NCBI RefSeq assembly: GCF_000021805.1
Contig: NC_011726.1
Location: forward strand, 2,356,001-2,420,000
DNA: 64,000 bases
Reading direction: 5' to 3'
Source: Rippkaea orientalis PCC 8801
Lineage (GTDB): Bacteria > Cyanobacteriota > Cyanobacteriia > Cyanobacteriales > Microcystaceae
Both the position numbers and the translations under genes were made by a program. Shown piece by piece: positions 15,697-25,413 of the stretch; positions within the stretch are counted from its first letter, which is position 1; every line of letters starts with the position of its first letter. The notes under the pieces were generated by a model, which was not told the DNA's origin, ran no database searches, and saw only the letters and a list, made by a program, of their open reading frames with translations.

Positions 15697-17106
15697 TTAA
15701 ATCCAATTAGGAAGAAACATTCTGAGATTAAATCCGAATTGAGATAGGGGCATTCCTAAATAGATAGGCATCCAAAAGATAAAGGCAAGAATCGCCAAAA
15801 TAATAATAGTTATTCCTACTCTACGATACAGTCGGTTTTGACTAGCTAAAAATAGATTGACTATCCAAGCTAAGGCTAACCAAGAAAAGATATAAGACCC
15901 CATATAATAATAAATAAATGTACAACGACTTACCCCAATCCAGGGTAGTAAATTACTGGCATAATTGATTAAAATAAAACTGTAGAGATAATTATTTTGA
16001 TTGTTCCATTTATGTTGTTTAAAAAATTGTATGATAATCAGGAAAAGTAAGCTAAAAATGGCTGCTGTTGATAACCACCATAATAAGGGATTACCCATTC
16101 CATGAACATCATAAATAATTTTACCTACCTCTGTCTGTTTTGTTTTATAAAAATAGGCCATTGGTCGTATCATTAATACCCAAGTATACCAGGGAGAACA
16201 ATAGGGATGAACCTCTGAATTATTCCCTAGTCGTTGATGAAAAGACCAGCTTTTCTGATGAACTTCAAAAAAGTCATATTCAGGATTAATTAATAAATGA
16301 GGTAGCCAAAGTAAACTATAAATAAAAATAGGAACAATGGTTAAATTAAAGATAAGTAAAGCAGGTTGAATATTTGTTATCCTAGACCAAAAGTTAGGAT
16401 TATCTGGATCATTGATTAGGGAATTAGATCGATTTTTAGAAACCCAATTAAGATATTTGTCAACAAGTTTCTTCTGCCAAGCAATAAAAATCAATAAATA
16501 AATGCCTAATAAAAATCCTAACCCATTCCATTTAACTGAGGCTGATAACCCAAAGCATAAACCACTAATGGTTAAATAGATTATTTTATTTTTGTTGATT
16601 GAAATCAAAAAATATAATTGTCCTAATAAACCAAAGAATACTAAATAAATATTATTTAAAGCATAGCGAGATTCAACTAGAAATAAGCCCTCACAAGCAG
16701 CGAATAAAGCAGCGATAATAGTATAATTGCGACGATAAGTTAATTGATAAGCTATCAATCCTACAATTATGGGAATAAAAGAACCTGTTAACGCATTTAA
16801 CCAACGATAACTAATAGTTGATCGGAGTGAACCTGTTAGGTTATTAGTGATATCAGCATCAGCAGGAAAATGGGAAGCTAACCATATTCCTATCGCAATG
16901 AGATATTGACTTAAAGGAGGATGAACATTAAAAAAATGCGTTCCCGTTAAATAATTATTAGCAAATTTGGCATAATAAACTTCATCGAAAACCAATTGAT
17001 TAAATTGTCCTAAATTCCAAAATCTTAAAGCTAGGGAAATTAGGAAAATCAGTAATAAAGTTTTCAGGGGAGGGGGGGAGGGAGAGATGGGGAGAGGGAG
17101 AGACAA
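15697..17106 (-). CDS. PMT-type (GT39-like) membrane glycosyltransferase
   Basis: 469 residues with about 9-10 membrane helices. It carries the protein-O-mannosyltransferase signature in the first extracytoplasmic loop: FDEVYYAKF at 40-48 (the catalytic Asp-Glu pair) and NVHPPLSQYLI at 60-70. It would use a polyprenyl-phosphate sugar to glycosylate proteins or glycans at the outer face of the membrane. The apparent start is a TTG in a low-complexity stretch coding for SLPLPISPSPPP, and the heptamer array at 17116-17150 lies immediately upstream. The true start may differ, since there is no internal ATG before the first helix. A basic unknown gene lies upstream. Confidence 0.85.
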   Translation of the reverse strand: MSLPLPISPSPPPLKTLLLIFLISLALRFWNLGQFNQLVFDEVYYAKFANNYLTGTHFFNVHPPLSQYLIAIGIWLASHFPADADITNNLTGSLRSTISYRWLNALTGSFIPIIVGLIAYQLTYRRNYTIIAALFAACEGLFLVESRYALNNIYLVFFGLLGQLYFLISINKNKIIYLTISGLCFGLSASVKWNGLGFLLGIYLLIFIAWQKKLVDKYLNWVSKNRSNSLINDPDNPNFWSRITNIQPALLIFNLTIVPIFIYSLLWLPHLLINPEYDFFEVHQKSWSFHQRLGNNSEVHPYCSPWYTWVLMIRPMAYFYKTKQTEVGKIIYDVHGMGNPLLWWLSTAAIFSLLFLIIIQFFKQHKWNNQNNYLYSFILINYASNLLPWIGVSRCTFIYYYMGSYIFSWLALAWIVNLFLASQNRLYRRVGITIIILAILAFIFWMPIYLGMPLSQFGFNLRMFLPNWI

Positions 17107-17115
17107 GGGAGAATT

Positions 17116-17150
17116 AGTTAATAGTTAATAGTTAATATTTAATATTTAAT
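17116..17150. repeat. Heptamer array AGTTAAT / ATTTAAT, five copies
   Basis: Three copies of AGTTAAT (17116-17136), then two of ATTTAAT (17137-17150). The array sits ten bases upstream of the PMT start codon, in its 5' leader. The same unit recurs at 21471 and 32757. Short heptanucleotide tandem repeats are a known feature of cyanobacterial genomes. Confidence 0.85.
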
Positions 17151-17168
17151 AGGCAATAGGTAATCTGT

Positions 17169-18020
17169 TTAGCTATCAGGTCTATTGTTTTTGATCGGTT
17201 TAGGTAAGGGTTTTTTTATAGGGAATGGTTTTTGAATGTCAGAGAGTTTGCGAGGAGAAAAAGGGCGATCGCTTTCAGACAATGGTCTTTGAGTACGGGG
17301 TTTAAATGGCTCTTTGCTTTTTTGTTTGTTGTAGTTTAAGATTGGTTTTTTCTTAGGAATTAATCCGAGATCGGTAGCTGTTTGAATAATCAGGATATCT
17401 TTTTCTAATTTAACGTCTAACTCCCAAAAATGTCCGACTGCGTTATCGGGAAGTATTCCTTTCAGTTTGACTTTAAAAAACTTAGCTTTTTCCGATGGAG
17501 TCTTAGGAGACTGACGAATTTTTATAATAACTGTTTTTCGCTCAGAAGAGGCAAAAATTGCTTCCCCACGAATGGAAAAGTACCCATTTTCAATTAGGGG
17601 ACTCAACGGTTCTTGATGGTGTTTAGGTTCTGTTAGAGAAGGCAAATTTTGAGCCAGGGTTTCCGGTTCCCAAATTCCTGCTATTTGTAGATGTAACTGA
17701 TCATTGATCTGACGATTACGAGGATAAACGACCCAAAGATGAGGTTTTTCTAAGTCTACATGATTTTTAAGGACACTAATGACTTTTCCCAAGATAACAG
17801 CATCAATGAGTGTCCCGTCAGAAGTCACCAAAACACCACGGTTCATCTTTTCTAAAGAGCGCTGATATTTTCCCTTAATCAGTCCAATTGCTCGATATTG
17901 TCGGGGATGATTAGGAGGAGGAATAGGGACTTGTCGCGTCATAGACTCTTGAGGGGGTTGACGCGATGATGCTGACGAACTTTGCTCAGACTGATGGGAA
18001 AACGGAGGTGGCTGATTCAC
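17169..18020 (-). CDS. Conserved-looking basic protein of unknown function
   Basis: 283 residues, no family recognised. N-terminal ~40 residues are Ser/Gln/Pro-rich and look disordered. The middle (about 41-215) looks folded, with beta-rich stretches such as QYRAIGLIKGKYQRS, GVLVTSDGTLIDAVILGKV, LWVVYP and VGHFWELDVKLEKDILII, reminiscent of an OB-type or small-barrel nucleic-acid binder. The last ~60 residues are Lys/Pro/Arg-rich (KKPILNYNKQKSKEPF and similar) and would bind RNA or DNA electrostatically. GTG start, followed by NQPPPF. A role in RNA binding is inference. Confidence 0.7.
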   Translation of the reverse strand: MNQPPPFSHQSEQSSSASSRQPPQESMTRQVPIPPPNHPRQYRAIGLIKGKYQRSLEKMNRGVLVTSDGTLIDAVILGKVISVLKNHVDLEKPHLWVVYPRNRQINDQLHLQIAGIWEPETLAQNLPSLTEPKHHQEPLSPLIENGYFSIRGEAIFASSERKTVIIKIRQSPKTPSEKAKFFKVKLKGILPDNAVGHFWELDVKLEKDILIIQTATDLGLIPKKKPILNYNKQKSKEPFKPRTQRPLSESDRPFSPRKLSDIQKPFPIKKPLPKPIKNNRPDS

Positions 18021-18126
18021 AGGGAAATTGAGCAGTTAATTGAACGTTTATTTTAATAATATCTTAATTGCTGTGTTTGATGAATACTTTCAATAAGTAA
18101 GTTTTACCAGTTAATCGAGTTAATTT

Positions 18127-18465
18127 TTATGGCCACATCTCAGAGGGTTTTATCGTATTATAGCCTCGTTCAAGACAAAACTCAGCAATACCACTCGCTT
18201 CGGGAAATTCTTGTTCAAAACCTTGTCTTAAAAGTTCCATTAATTTAGGAGCTAAAACTGGATGAAATTGACCTCTTAAACAGCGATTATACCATTCTAT
18301 CAGTCGAGATTCTTTGACAATTCCTCGGACTCGTTTTCCCCATCCTATTTATTTTAGTATAGCTGAAATAACTGAGGCATCAGCATCACGACAGATAATA
18401 ACAATACAATCACTTTCTATTTGATCAAAAATTGACTCAACATAAAGATAATTATTGGTGGGCAT
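18127..18465 (-). pseudogene. Gene remnant with internal stop codon
   Basis: One minus-strand frame runs from an ATG inside the palindrome at 18463-18465 to TAA at 18127-18129, but is broken by an in-frame TAA after about 38 codons. The first part reads VESIFDQIESDCIVIICRD. The second has RGIVKESRLIEWYNRC, then GQFHPVLAPKLMELL and ASGIAEFCLERGYNTIKP. Both have protein-like composition, so I read this as the decayed end of a once longer gene. I do not recognise the family. The 5' end coincides with a repeat copy. Confidence 0.45.
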
Positions 18466-18473
18466 TGCCCACC
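18457..18473. repeat. Palindromic repeat GGTGGGCATTGCCCACC
   Basis: A perfect 8-bp inverted repeat around one base, followed by CCTAGG. It recurs at 35476, with the central base changed at 43657 and a variant at 60341. Here it forms the 5' border of the gene remnant at 18127-18465 and lies 17 bases past the end of gltX. Confidence 0.9.
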
Positions 18474-18489
18474 CCTAGGTTGTAATAAT

Positions 18490-19941
18490 CTAAACGGGAC
18501 TTAACGCATGTTGTAGCCGAGTTTTATCCCATCCTTTTTGATGTAATAAAAGCCAAGATTGAACTAAGTCGGGTCCGTGTAATTCTCCCATTAAACCAGC
18601 GCGTAAAGACTTCATAATTAAGCCTTTTTTGACCTTAAAAGCGTTAGTGACTTCTTTAATAATAGCTTGAGCATCCTCTGTAGTTAATTGGGGATAATTG
18701 GCTAAACTATCGACAATTGCTTGGAGAATTTCTTTGACCCCTTCTTGTTGAAGTTGGGCGATCGCTTCCTCACTGTAGGATACCGTTTCTCCAAAAATTA
18801 AACGGCTTTCTTTAACCACATCTGTCAATCGGGTTAAACTAGGAATAATTAAGGCGGCTAACTGTTCTAACCAAGGGCGATCGCTCTCTAAATTAATCCC
18901 ATATCCTGCGTCTTGCCAATAGGGACAAGCTAAATCAACTAATTCCGAAGGGGAAACTTGATGGAGATATTGACTATTAATCCAGTCTAATTTATCCCAA
19001 TCGAATTTTGCTCCTGCTTTATTCACCCTATCTAAACTAAAGTCTTTGGCTGCTTCCGTTAGGGTAAAAATCTCTTGAGTGGAGTCAGGGGGAGTCCAAC
19101 CCAACAAACTCATATAATTGACCAAAGCATCGGCTAAAAAGCCCATTTTACGGAAATCATCGATAGACGTTACTCCATCGCGTTTTGATAATTTTCGTCC
19201 CTCTTGATTCAAAATTAAGGGTGTATGGGCAAATTTCGGAACCGTTGCCCCGAAAGCTTCATAAAGTAGAATCTGTTTAGCCGTATTAGCGATATGATCC
19301 TCCCCACGAATAACCTCGGTGATTTTCATGTCAATATCATCAATGACCACCGCTAAATTGTAGAGAGGCTGTCCAAAATTTTCTCCCTCATTTTGGGGAA
19401 CACGGGCAATCACCATATCTCCACCGAGATCGCTACCTTTCCAGACCACTTGCCCTCTTATTAGGTCATTCCAGACGATTTCGCGCTCATCATCGATAAT
19501 AAATCGAATAACGGGTTTTCTACCTTCGGCTTCAAAGGCTTGACGCTCGGCTACGCTAAGGTGACGATGGCGGTTATCATAGCGAGGAGCTTGATTTTTC
19601 GCCTTTTGTTCTTCGCGCATCTGTTCTAACTCTTCGGGGGTACAGTAGCAGCGATAGGCAAACCCCTTGTCGAGTAAGGTTTGAATCCCATCGCGGTACA
19701 GTTCAAGACGTTGAGTTTGGAAAAAGGGACCTTCATCCCAGTTTAAGCCTAACCAAATTAGTCCTGATTTGATGTTTTCGGTGTATTCGGGACGCGATCG
19801 CTCAAGATCGGTATCTTCTACCCGTAAAATAAACTGACCCCCGTGATGACGAGCAAACAACCAGTTAAAAACAGCAGTTCTGGCGGTTCCGATGTGTAGA
19901 TTTCCGGTGGGACTTGGTGCAATACGAACTCTAACTGTCAC
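18490..19941 (-). CDS. gltX: Glutamyl-tRNA synthetase
   Basis: Charges tRNA-Glu; in cyanobacteria the product also feeds tetrapyrrole synthesis and, through amidation, Gln-tRNA. 483 residues of the class I type: HIGT at 16-19 in the first-strand motif, KLSKRDG in the KMSKS position at about 250, and an anticodon-binding helical domain after about 320. The zinc-binding region at about 98-125 keeps CYC near [10 protein letters not shown]. Start is GTG directly before the [12 protein letters not shown] that opens this family. It is followed by the palindrome at 18457. The ABC permease gene lies 74 bases upstream on the same strand. Confidence 0.97.
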   Translation of the reverse strand: MTVRVRIAPSPTGNLHIGTARTAVFNWLFARHHGGQFILRVEDTDLERSRPEYTENIKSGLIWLGLNWDEGPFFQTQRLELYRDGIQTLLDKGFAYRCYCTPEELEQMREEQKAKNQAPRYDNRHRHLSVAERQAFEAEGRKPVIRFIIDDEREIVWNDLIRGQVVWKGSDLGGDMVIARVPQNEGENFGQPLYNLAVVIDDIDMKITEVIRGEDHIANTAKQILLYEAFGATVPKFAHTPLILNQEGRKLSKRDGVTSIDDFRKMGFLADALVNYMSLLGWTPPDSTQEIFTLTEAAKDFSLDRVNKAGAKFDWDKLDWINSQYLHQVSPSELVDLACPYWQDAGYGINLESDRPWLEQLAALIIPSLTRLTDVVKESRLIFGETVSYSEEAIAQLQQEGVKEILQAIVDSLANYPQLTTEDAQAIIKEVTNAFKVKKGLIMKSLRAGLMGELHGPDLVQSWLLLHQKGWDKTRLQHALSPV

Positions 19942-20015
19942 GGCCTTCTCCTGTGCCTGTATTTGCTACTTTTAACTTAACGCGCAACTCTTCATTATAA
20001 CCAAAGGTTAACGGT

Positions 20016-20933
20016 TTAGGCTCTTTCAACAATAAACGGCATTGCTAAGCGATAAAATATCCATCCTAATAGTACTCCTAGGATAGAGACAATACTGGCG
20101 ATCCAAAATCCCAAGGGTTGAGAAATAACCCCTGTTGTTGCTAGTTCTCTTGTTGTCACAATTAAAGGTGTAACGGGGTTAATTTTGACAATGATTGCCC
20201 AGATACTTTCTTTGGGAACAGGGTAAATAATAGGAGTGACAAATAACCAAAATCGAGTGATAAAAGACATCACTTTATTGACATCTCCATAGAGACAAGA
20301 AAAGGGTCCAACAAATAAACCGATCGCTGTTGCAAACATTAATAAGTGAATAAAAGCGACGGGTGCTAGTAATAAACTCCAGGTTACTGAAACTCTAAAC
20401 CAAATAAAGAAGAAAATAATCGGGATTAATTGAATTGCAAAATTAAATAAGATCTGTCCTAATTGAGAAATGACAAAGGCTTCAGGGGGAACTCTTAACT
20501 TCATTAACATTCCTTTAGCGGTTCTAGAAGCACCACTAACACCCGTTAGGGTTTGGGTAAAGGTTTGCCACAATGTCATACTAAAAACGACAAAAACAGG
20601 ATAAGGAATATCCGTCTCTCCAATATTAAACACCCCTGTTTTTCTCAGAAAGGTTAACCCTGCTGCTGCGATTAAAGGAGGAATAAATGCCCAAATAATA
20701 CCTAGTACCGACTGACGGTATTGAGCTTGAATATCCCGTTTGATCAGTTGCCAAGCTAACTCCCTTGAACTGAGTAAGTCTTGCCACATTTCTGTAAACA
20801 AGAGTATGGGATGTCTCAGACGACTGTCGGGTTGATAGACAACCACAGGCATTTCTTTGGTGATATTGACTTTATTTGATGATGGATTCAATTTAGCTTC
20901 TCCTTGATGATGTTTTTTGTCTGTCTGACTCAT
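20016..20933 (-). CDS. ABC-2 type polysaccharide/polyol-phosphate export permease
   Basis: 305 residues. Basic cytoplasmic N-terminus, then the family entry ELAWQLIKRDIQAQYRQSVLGIIWAF at about 57-82 and six membrane helices ending with FIVERA. This is the membrane half of exporters for O-antigen, capsule or teichoic-acid-like glycans (Wzm/TagG type). The ATPase partner (Wzt/KpsT type) is not next to it in this window. Given the glycosyltransferases at 23491-27746 and the heptose genes beyond, I infer a surface glycan substrate. ATG start. Confidence 0.85.
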   Translation of the reverse strand: MSQTDKKHHQGEAKLNPSSNKVNITKEMPVVVYQPDSRLRHPILLFTEMWQDLLSSRELAWQLIKRDIQAQYRQSVLGIIWAFIPPLIAAAGLTFLRKTGVFNIGETDIPYPVFVVFSMTLWQTFTQTLTGVSGASRTAKGMLMKLRVPPEAFVISQLGQILFNFAIQLIPIIFFFIWFRVSVTWSLLLAPVAFIHLLMFATAIGLFVGPFSCLYGDVNKVMSFITRFWLFVTPIIYPVPKESIWAIIVKINPVTPLIVTTRELATTGVISQPLGFWIASIVSILGVLLGWIFYRLAMPFIVERA

Positions 20934-21090
20934 AACACCTTACACCGTTTCTTTAATATTTTACCTGCTTAATATATATTACGCCCCTAAACCCAATCAT
21001 AAGTCAAACTATGGTACTTAAAAAAAGGGCTTGCTTTTTTGGACTTGATCCGCTTAAATCAATATATAACTGTATAGGCATAAAATTTCT

Positions 21091-21429
21091 ATGAACCGGA
21101 TCAATAACCGCGCAGTGGAAATCCAGCGAGTAACGGGACTGCAACCGAGACACTTTGCTGATTTGATCAGAGCAGCACAACTCATTTTCGATCCAACAGG
21201 GGGTGTTGCTGGACTGAAATTAGACGTTGACTGGTCTTATTTCGGTATTTCAGACAGTGTAGCTGAAAATTTACAACAACTTGGACAAAAGTATCAATAT
21301 GCCTCTCCCCATATTCCTATTGATGTCATTTGGGAGCAGTTGAACCCAGAAACGAGAAGTTGGTTCATCGAAAGCAAAGAAAGTTTATGGCAACTTGAAG
21401 AAGCTTTCCCGACTCGTGATGAAGACTAG
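21091..21429 (+). CDS. Conserved-looking small protein, function unknown
   Basis: 112 residues, soluble, no signal peptide or cysteine-rich motif. Features include EIQRVTGLQPRHFADLIRAAQLIFDPTGGVAG in the first half (quoted here only as its parts EIQRVTGLQ and HFADLIRAAQLIF), then DWSYFGISDSVAENLQQLG and an acidic tail TRDED. It looks like a compact helical protein. It stands alone on the plus strand, divergent from the ABC permease. An AT-rich leader with TATAAC-like boxes precedes the ATG. Homologues seem to exist in other cyanobacteria, but I know of no assigned role. Confidence 0.75.
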   Translation: MNRINNRAVEIQRVTGLQPRHFADLIRAAQLIFDPTGGVAGLKLDVDWSYFGISDSVAENLQQLGQKYQYASPHIPIDVIWEQLNPETRSWFIESKESLWQLEEAFPTRDED

Positions 21430-21470
21430 AATCGTTGATAGTCAATAGTGTAGAGGGTATAGTTATTTCT

Positions 21471-21491
21471 CTTAACTATTAACTATTAACT
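21471..21491. repeat. Heptamer array ATTAACT (AGTTAAT on minus strand), about three copies
   Basis: One near-complete and two full copies at 21471-21491. The last serine codon and the TAA stop of the ABC-F gene come from this array, so the repeat has become part of the coding end. Same unit as at 17116 and 32757. Confidence 0.8.
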
Positions 21492-23414
21492 GTCTCGTTC
21501 AGCCAGTTCTAACCATCGTTCTGTGGCAGTATCAATGGCATGAATTAACTGAGCTAATTGCTCGGTTAATTGCTGCATTTCACTAAAATCACTAGGAGGA
21601 TTATCATAGAGAATCTGCTCGATTTCTTCCTTTTTAGCTTCTAGTTCAGGAATTTTTTGTTCTAGTTCTTTATACTCATACTTTTCTTTAAAAGAAAGCT
21701 TACGAGATGCACTAGAAGGGGAAAGCTCAGAAGTAGATTTTAGTTCTGTTTTTGCTTTTTCTGATTGCTTTTTGAGATCTTTTTGCTCTTGTTTATTTTC
21801 TTCTTCTTGAGCTCTTTTATAGTCAAGATAAACCGAATAATTACCGGGATATTGACGAACATTTCCCCCAGATTCTAGGGCAAAGATTGTATCAATTGTG
21901 CGATCTAAAAAGTAGCGATCATGAGAAACGACAATCACACAGCCATTAAAGTCTTCTAGATAGTCTTCTAACACCCCTAAGGTTTGAACATCGAGATCAT
22001 TAGTCGGTTCATCCAAAATCAAAACATTAGGCGCACTCATCAGCACTTGTAATAAAAATAATCGCCGTCTTTCTCCTCCAGAAAGTTTATTGATTGGGGA
22101 ATATTGTTGATTAGGAGGGAACAAAAATCGCTCCAACATTTGAGAAGCAGTAATCACACTTCCATCCGATGTTTTCACTAATTCAGCAACATCTTTTAGG
22201 TAATCAATCACTCGTTGATTTTCATTGATGATTAAATCTTCGGAGTGTTGATCAAAATAGCCAATATGAATCGTTGGACCAATGTCTACTGTTCCCGAAT
22301 CAGGCAAAACTCGCCCTGTGATAATATCCATTAATGTTGATTTTCCTGCTCCATTTGCCCCAATAATACCGATGCGATCTTCAGGATTAAAAATATAGCT
22401 AAAATCTTTAATTAATGTTCGTCCATTATAGGCTTTACTGATATTATTAAGTTCAATAACTTTTTTACCAATACGACGACTCGCTGTGGAAATTTCTACT
22501 TTTCCTTGAGCCTGTTTGTATTCTTTTTTTTGCATCTCTCGGATGCGATCAATTCTGGCTTTTTGTTTGGTACTTCTTGCTTTTGGTCCTCGTTTAAGCC
22601 ATTCTAATTCCCGTCTGAGAACCCCTGCGTGTTTGCGTTGACTGCTTAATTCTGATTCTTCTGATTCTGCTTTTTTTTGTAAATAATAACTATAATTTCC
22701 TGAATAGCTAAAGAGATCTCCTCGATCAATTTCGATAATACGATTAGTGACTTTATCTAAAAAATAGCGATCATGGGTAATTAGTAATAATGCTCCTTGA
22801 TAGCGATTCAAATAACTTTGTAACCACTCAACTGATAACGCATCTAAATGGTTGGTTGGTTCATCCATTAATAATACATCAGGTTGAGATAATAAGGCTG
22901 AAGCGAGGGCAATTCGTTTTCGATATCCTCCTGATAAATTGCCAATTTTTGCGTCAAAATCTTCTATTCCTAACTGACTTAAAATAATTTTAGCATTAGT
23001 CTCTAAATCCCATGCTCCTACGGTTTCAATTCGTTGTGCTACACTCGATAAACGTGCCATCAATGTGTCATGATTGTCGGCGTTATGAGCAACTTGATGG
23101 GACAATTCTTCATATTCTTTGATTAATGCCATCTGTTCGCCGCTATCACAAAAAACTTGCTCTAAAACAGTGTGATTTTCGTCTAAATCGGGTTGTTGGG
23201 GTAAATAAATAATTTTGGTTCCTGAATTAACCCAAATTTCTCCCCCATCGGCAGGTTCTAATTGGGCAATCATTTTGAGTAAGGTAGATTTACCAGAACC
23301 GTTTGTCCCAATTAATCCAACTTTTTCGCCTTCATTAAGGCTAAAGGTGGCATCTTTGAGGATTTCTTTAATTCCAAAGTCTTTCTTGAGCGATCGCAGG
23401 GTAAAAATGGTCAT
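21486..23414 (-). CDS. ABC-F family ATPase, Uup-like
   Basis: A soluble protein with two ATP-binding cassettes and no membrane part. 642 residues: first Walker A GTNGSGKST at 36-44, signature LSGGYRKRIALA and Walker B LLMDEPTNHLD; a linker rich in Lys/Arg (LKRGPKARSTKQKARIDRI); second cassette GANGAGKST, LSGGERRRLFLLQ, LILDEPTNDLD; then a C-terminal coiled coil (about 545-640) rich in Glu/Lys. That tail is typical of Uup, which acts on branched DNA and on ribosomes. ABC-F proteins in general work at the ribosome E site. The stop codon lies in a heptamer repeat. Confidence 0.93.
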   Translation of the reverse strand: MTIFTLRSLKKDFGIKEILKDATFSLNEGEKVGLIGTNGSGKSTLLKMIAQLEPADGGEIWVNSGTKIIYLPQQPDLDENHTVLEQVFCDSGEQMALIKEYEELSHQVAHNADNHDTLMARLSSVAQRIETVGAWDLETNAKIILSQLGIEDFDAKIGNLSGGYRKRIALASALLSQPDVLLMDEPTNHLDALSVEWLQSYLNRYQGALLLITHDRYFLDKVTNRIIEIDRGDLFSYSGNYSYYLQKKAESEESELSSQRKHAGVLRRELEWLKRGPKARSTKQKARIDRIREMQKKEYKQAQGKVEISTASRRIGKKVIELNNISKAYNGRTLIKDFSYIFNPEDRIGIIGANGAGKSTLMDIITGRVLPDSGTVDIGPTIHIGYFDQHSEDLIINENQRVIDYLKDVAELVKTSDGSVITASQMLERFLFPPNQQYSPINKLSGGERRRLFLLQVLMSAPNVLILDEPTNDLDVQTLGVLEDYLEDFNGCVIVVSHDRYFLDRTIDTIFALESGGNVRQYPGNYSVYLDYKRAQEEENKQEQKDLKKQSEKAKTELKSTSELSPSSASRKLSFKEKYEYKELEQKIPELEAKKEEIEQILYDNPPSDFSEMQQLTEQLAQLIHAIDTATERWLELAERDS

Positions 23415-23490
23415 AGAATAGCTAGTTTATCTATTATTCTAACATGGCACGACAAGTTTATTTAAACTTATCTGTAAAAATCATCAATTG

Positions 23491-24585
23491 TTATAAAAAT
23501 CTTTGTATAACTTCTAAGGTAGCTTGTCCGGTTTGTTGCCAACTAAATTGACTTGACTGTTGTAAACTCAGGGTTTTTAACTGCGATCGCAAGTTATCAT
23601 CTTGTATTATTTTTTCCATTGCTGCGGTCATTTCTGTTACATTATAAGGATTAATTAATAAGGCTGCCTCTCCTGCTACTTCGGGTAAGGAAGATAGGTT
23701 TGAAGTAATCACGGGAGTCCCGCATCCCATTGCTTCTAAAACGGGAAACCCAAACCCTTCCCATAGAGAAGGAAAGACTAAAGCTAATGCTTGATTTAAT
23801 AACATAGGTAATTTATTATAGGAGACGTAATCAAGAAATTTAACTCGCTTAATTATTCCTAATTCCGTTGCTTGTTGTTGTAATTTTGGAGTGTACCTTT
23901 TATCTGGGGTTCCTGCTAACCATAGTTCATAGTCTTGACAGTTATTAATCTTGGCAAACGCTTCAATTAAACGCGATAAATTTTTATGGGGATCATGACG
24001 ACCTAAATACAAAAAATAGGGTAATCTAGTTTTAGATTCAGTTTCAGTCGTTGATTTTAAGGGTTGAAAATGATCAGCATCATAAGCAAGGGGAATAGGT
24101 GTTATTTTCTTCGATGAAACTCCAAAGAAATCGATAATATCGGTTGCCGTTGCTTGGGAATTACAAACAATATGTTCAGCTTGTTTGAGAACTTGGGGAA
24201 TATAATAATTAAAATAGGGAGTTAAAGGAGAGGTTTTTTTAGGAAATCTTAGAGGAATTAAATCGTGTACCATTACAACTGCTCGACAATTGCTGTATAA
24301 TGGTGCTTCAGGAACGGGAGAAAATAGCAAAGATCCTTCTAATTCTTGAACAATTTTAGGTAACTTAAATTGTGTCCATAATAAACGACGTAAATGTCCT
24401 TTTGTTCCTTGTTCTGGGGTTAAATTACTAGGGACTTCATAACAGTTGAAATCAGGATGATTTTGTGCTGTTAATAAAGTTGGTTCAAGGGATTTTAGAT
24501 AAGGAAATACGTTTTTAGTATAGATGCTAATTCCCGTTGGTTTAGTCATCAATACTGACAGATTAATTAGTAATTTTTTCTTCAT
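23491..24585 (-). CDS. Glycosyltransferase family 4 (mannosyltransferase-like)
   Basis: 364 residues with a two-domain GT-B fold. The second domain is clear: YFLYLGRHDPHKNLSRLIEAF at about 194-214 (seen in part as LGRHDPHKNL) and the donor-site motif EGFGFPVLEAMGCGTPVI at about 281-298 with the EX7E glutamates. It would transfer a sugar from a nucleotide donor to a lipid-linked or glycan acceptor at the cytoplasmic membrane. It lies in a minus-strand cluster of glycan genes. Sugar specificity cannot be read. ATG start. Confidence 0.9.
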   Translation of the reverse strand: MKKKLLINLSVLMTKPTGISIYTKNVFPYLKSLEPTLLTAQNHPDFNCYEVPSNLTPEQGTKGHLRRLLWTQFKLPKIVQELEGSLLFSPVPEAPLYSNCRAVVMVHDLIPLRFPKKTSPLTPYFNYYIPQVLKQAEHIVCNSQATATDIIDFFGVSSKKITPIPLAYDADHFQPLKSTTETESKTRLPYFLYLGRHDPHKNLSRLIEAFAKINNCQDYELWLAGTPDKRYTPKLQQQATELGIIKRVKFLDYVSYNKLPMLLNQALALVFPSLWEGFGFPVLEAMGCGTPVITSNLSSLPEVAGEAALLINPYNVTEMTAAMEKIIQDDNLRSQLKTLSLQQSSQFSWQQTGQATLEVIQRFL

Positions 24586-24615
24586 CTTGATTTAGATTTA
24601 CTGTATATTATTATT

Positions 24616-24888
24616 TTACGTCTGTTCATCCTCTTCAATTTGGGGTGGTAACTGCAAAGGTAAATCAATTTCATTAATTAACTTTAATATTACCTCTTTT
24701 CCTGCTTGTTTTGCTTCATTGGGAGTCAGATAACCACTGATAACTGACTGATTAAGAATTTCTAATTTTCGGGTAACAAGTTTTTCATTTTTACTGAAAT
24801 TTTTTAAAGTATTAGAAGGCTTTTGTGCTATCAATTTAACTAAAGATAAACATAACCCATTTAACCCAGTACCGAGTAAACCACCCAT
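24616..24888 (-). CDS. Small protein of unknown function
   Basis: 90 residues. A short hydrophobic N-terminus (GLLGTGLNGLCLSLVKLIA) could be a membrane anchor. A helical part follows (LVTRKLEILNQSVISGYLTPNEAKQAGKEV in outline), with a Pro/Glu-rich end. A SHOCT-like short C-terminal helix pair is conceivable but not secure. It lies 30 bases before the GT4 gene and may share its transcript. ATG start. Confidence 0.55.
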   Translation of the reverse strand: MGGLLGTGLNGLCLSLVKLIAQKPSNTLKNFSKNEKLVTRKLEILNQSVISGYLTPNEAKQAGKEVILKLINEIDLPLQLPPQIEEDEQT

Positions 24889-24922
24889 TAATATAACAGA
24901 CTCAATAGATTAGTCAAACTGA

Positions 24923-25264
24923 TTACATTATAGGGGTATTTTGCTTTGATAATGGGTATTTTTCTGATTTGGACTTAGATGATGAAAATTGAGATTGGTT
25001 TCGTAAATAATCTAACAATTCTGATTCTTCGTCGTATTTATAGTTATTTTGACTATTCTTGTTGAAAATAGCCCTAATTATGATAAATAACTCTATTAAG
25101 CTATAGATAGCTAACAATAATAGGATAATTGGCTGAAAACTTAAGGTTTCCTTAAATTTGATAGAATAAACAGAAAAAGCAGCACACCAAACTCCAAGAG
25201 TTAGCACTAAGCGAACTATACTCTCTTTTATTGTGTTAATTGAGGTGTTTGTTAATTTAGACAA
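24923..25264 (-). CDS. Two-span membrane protein of unknown function
   Basis: 113 residues with two hydrophobic helices (about 16-35 and 43-63) separated by a short loop, and a Ser/Lys/Asn-rich cytoplasmic tail. The start is TTG in the first possible position; no ATG lies near the N-terminus, so the start is uncertain. It is 34 bases upstream of the 90-residue gene and could be co-transcribed with it. No family recognised. Confidence 0.5.
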   Translation of the reverse strand: MSKLTNTSINTIKESIVRLVLTLGVWCAAFSVYSIKFKETLSFQPIILLLLAIYSLIELFIIIRAIFNKNSQNNYKYDEESELLDYLRNQSQFSSSKSKSEKYPLSKQNTPIM

Positions 25265-25413
25265 GGCTATATGTCAAGTTTTGGATAAACTTTATGACAA
25301 TTATACCATAACACACTAACACACTTCCTTAGTCCTACAAAAAAGGTAAAATGAAGGAAAATAGGGAGTCAATAACCAAAATATGAATAGCTTTTTTAAA
25401 CAGACATTAACTA

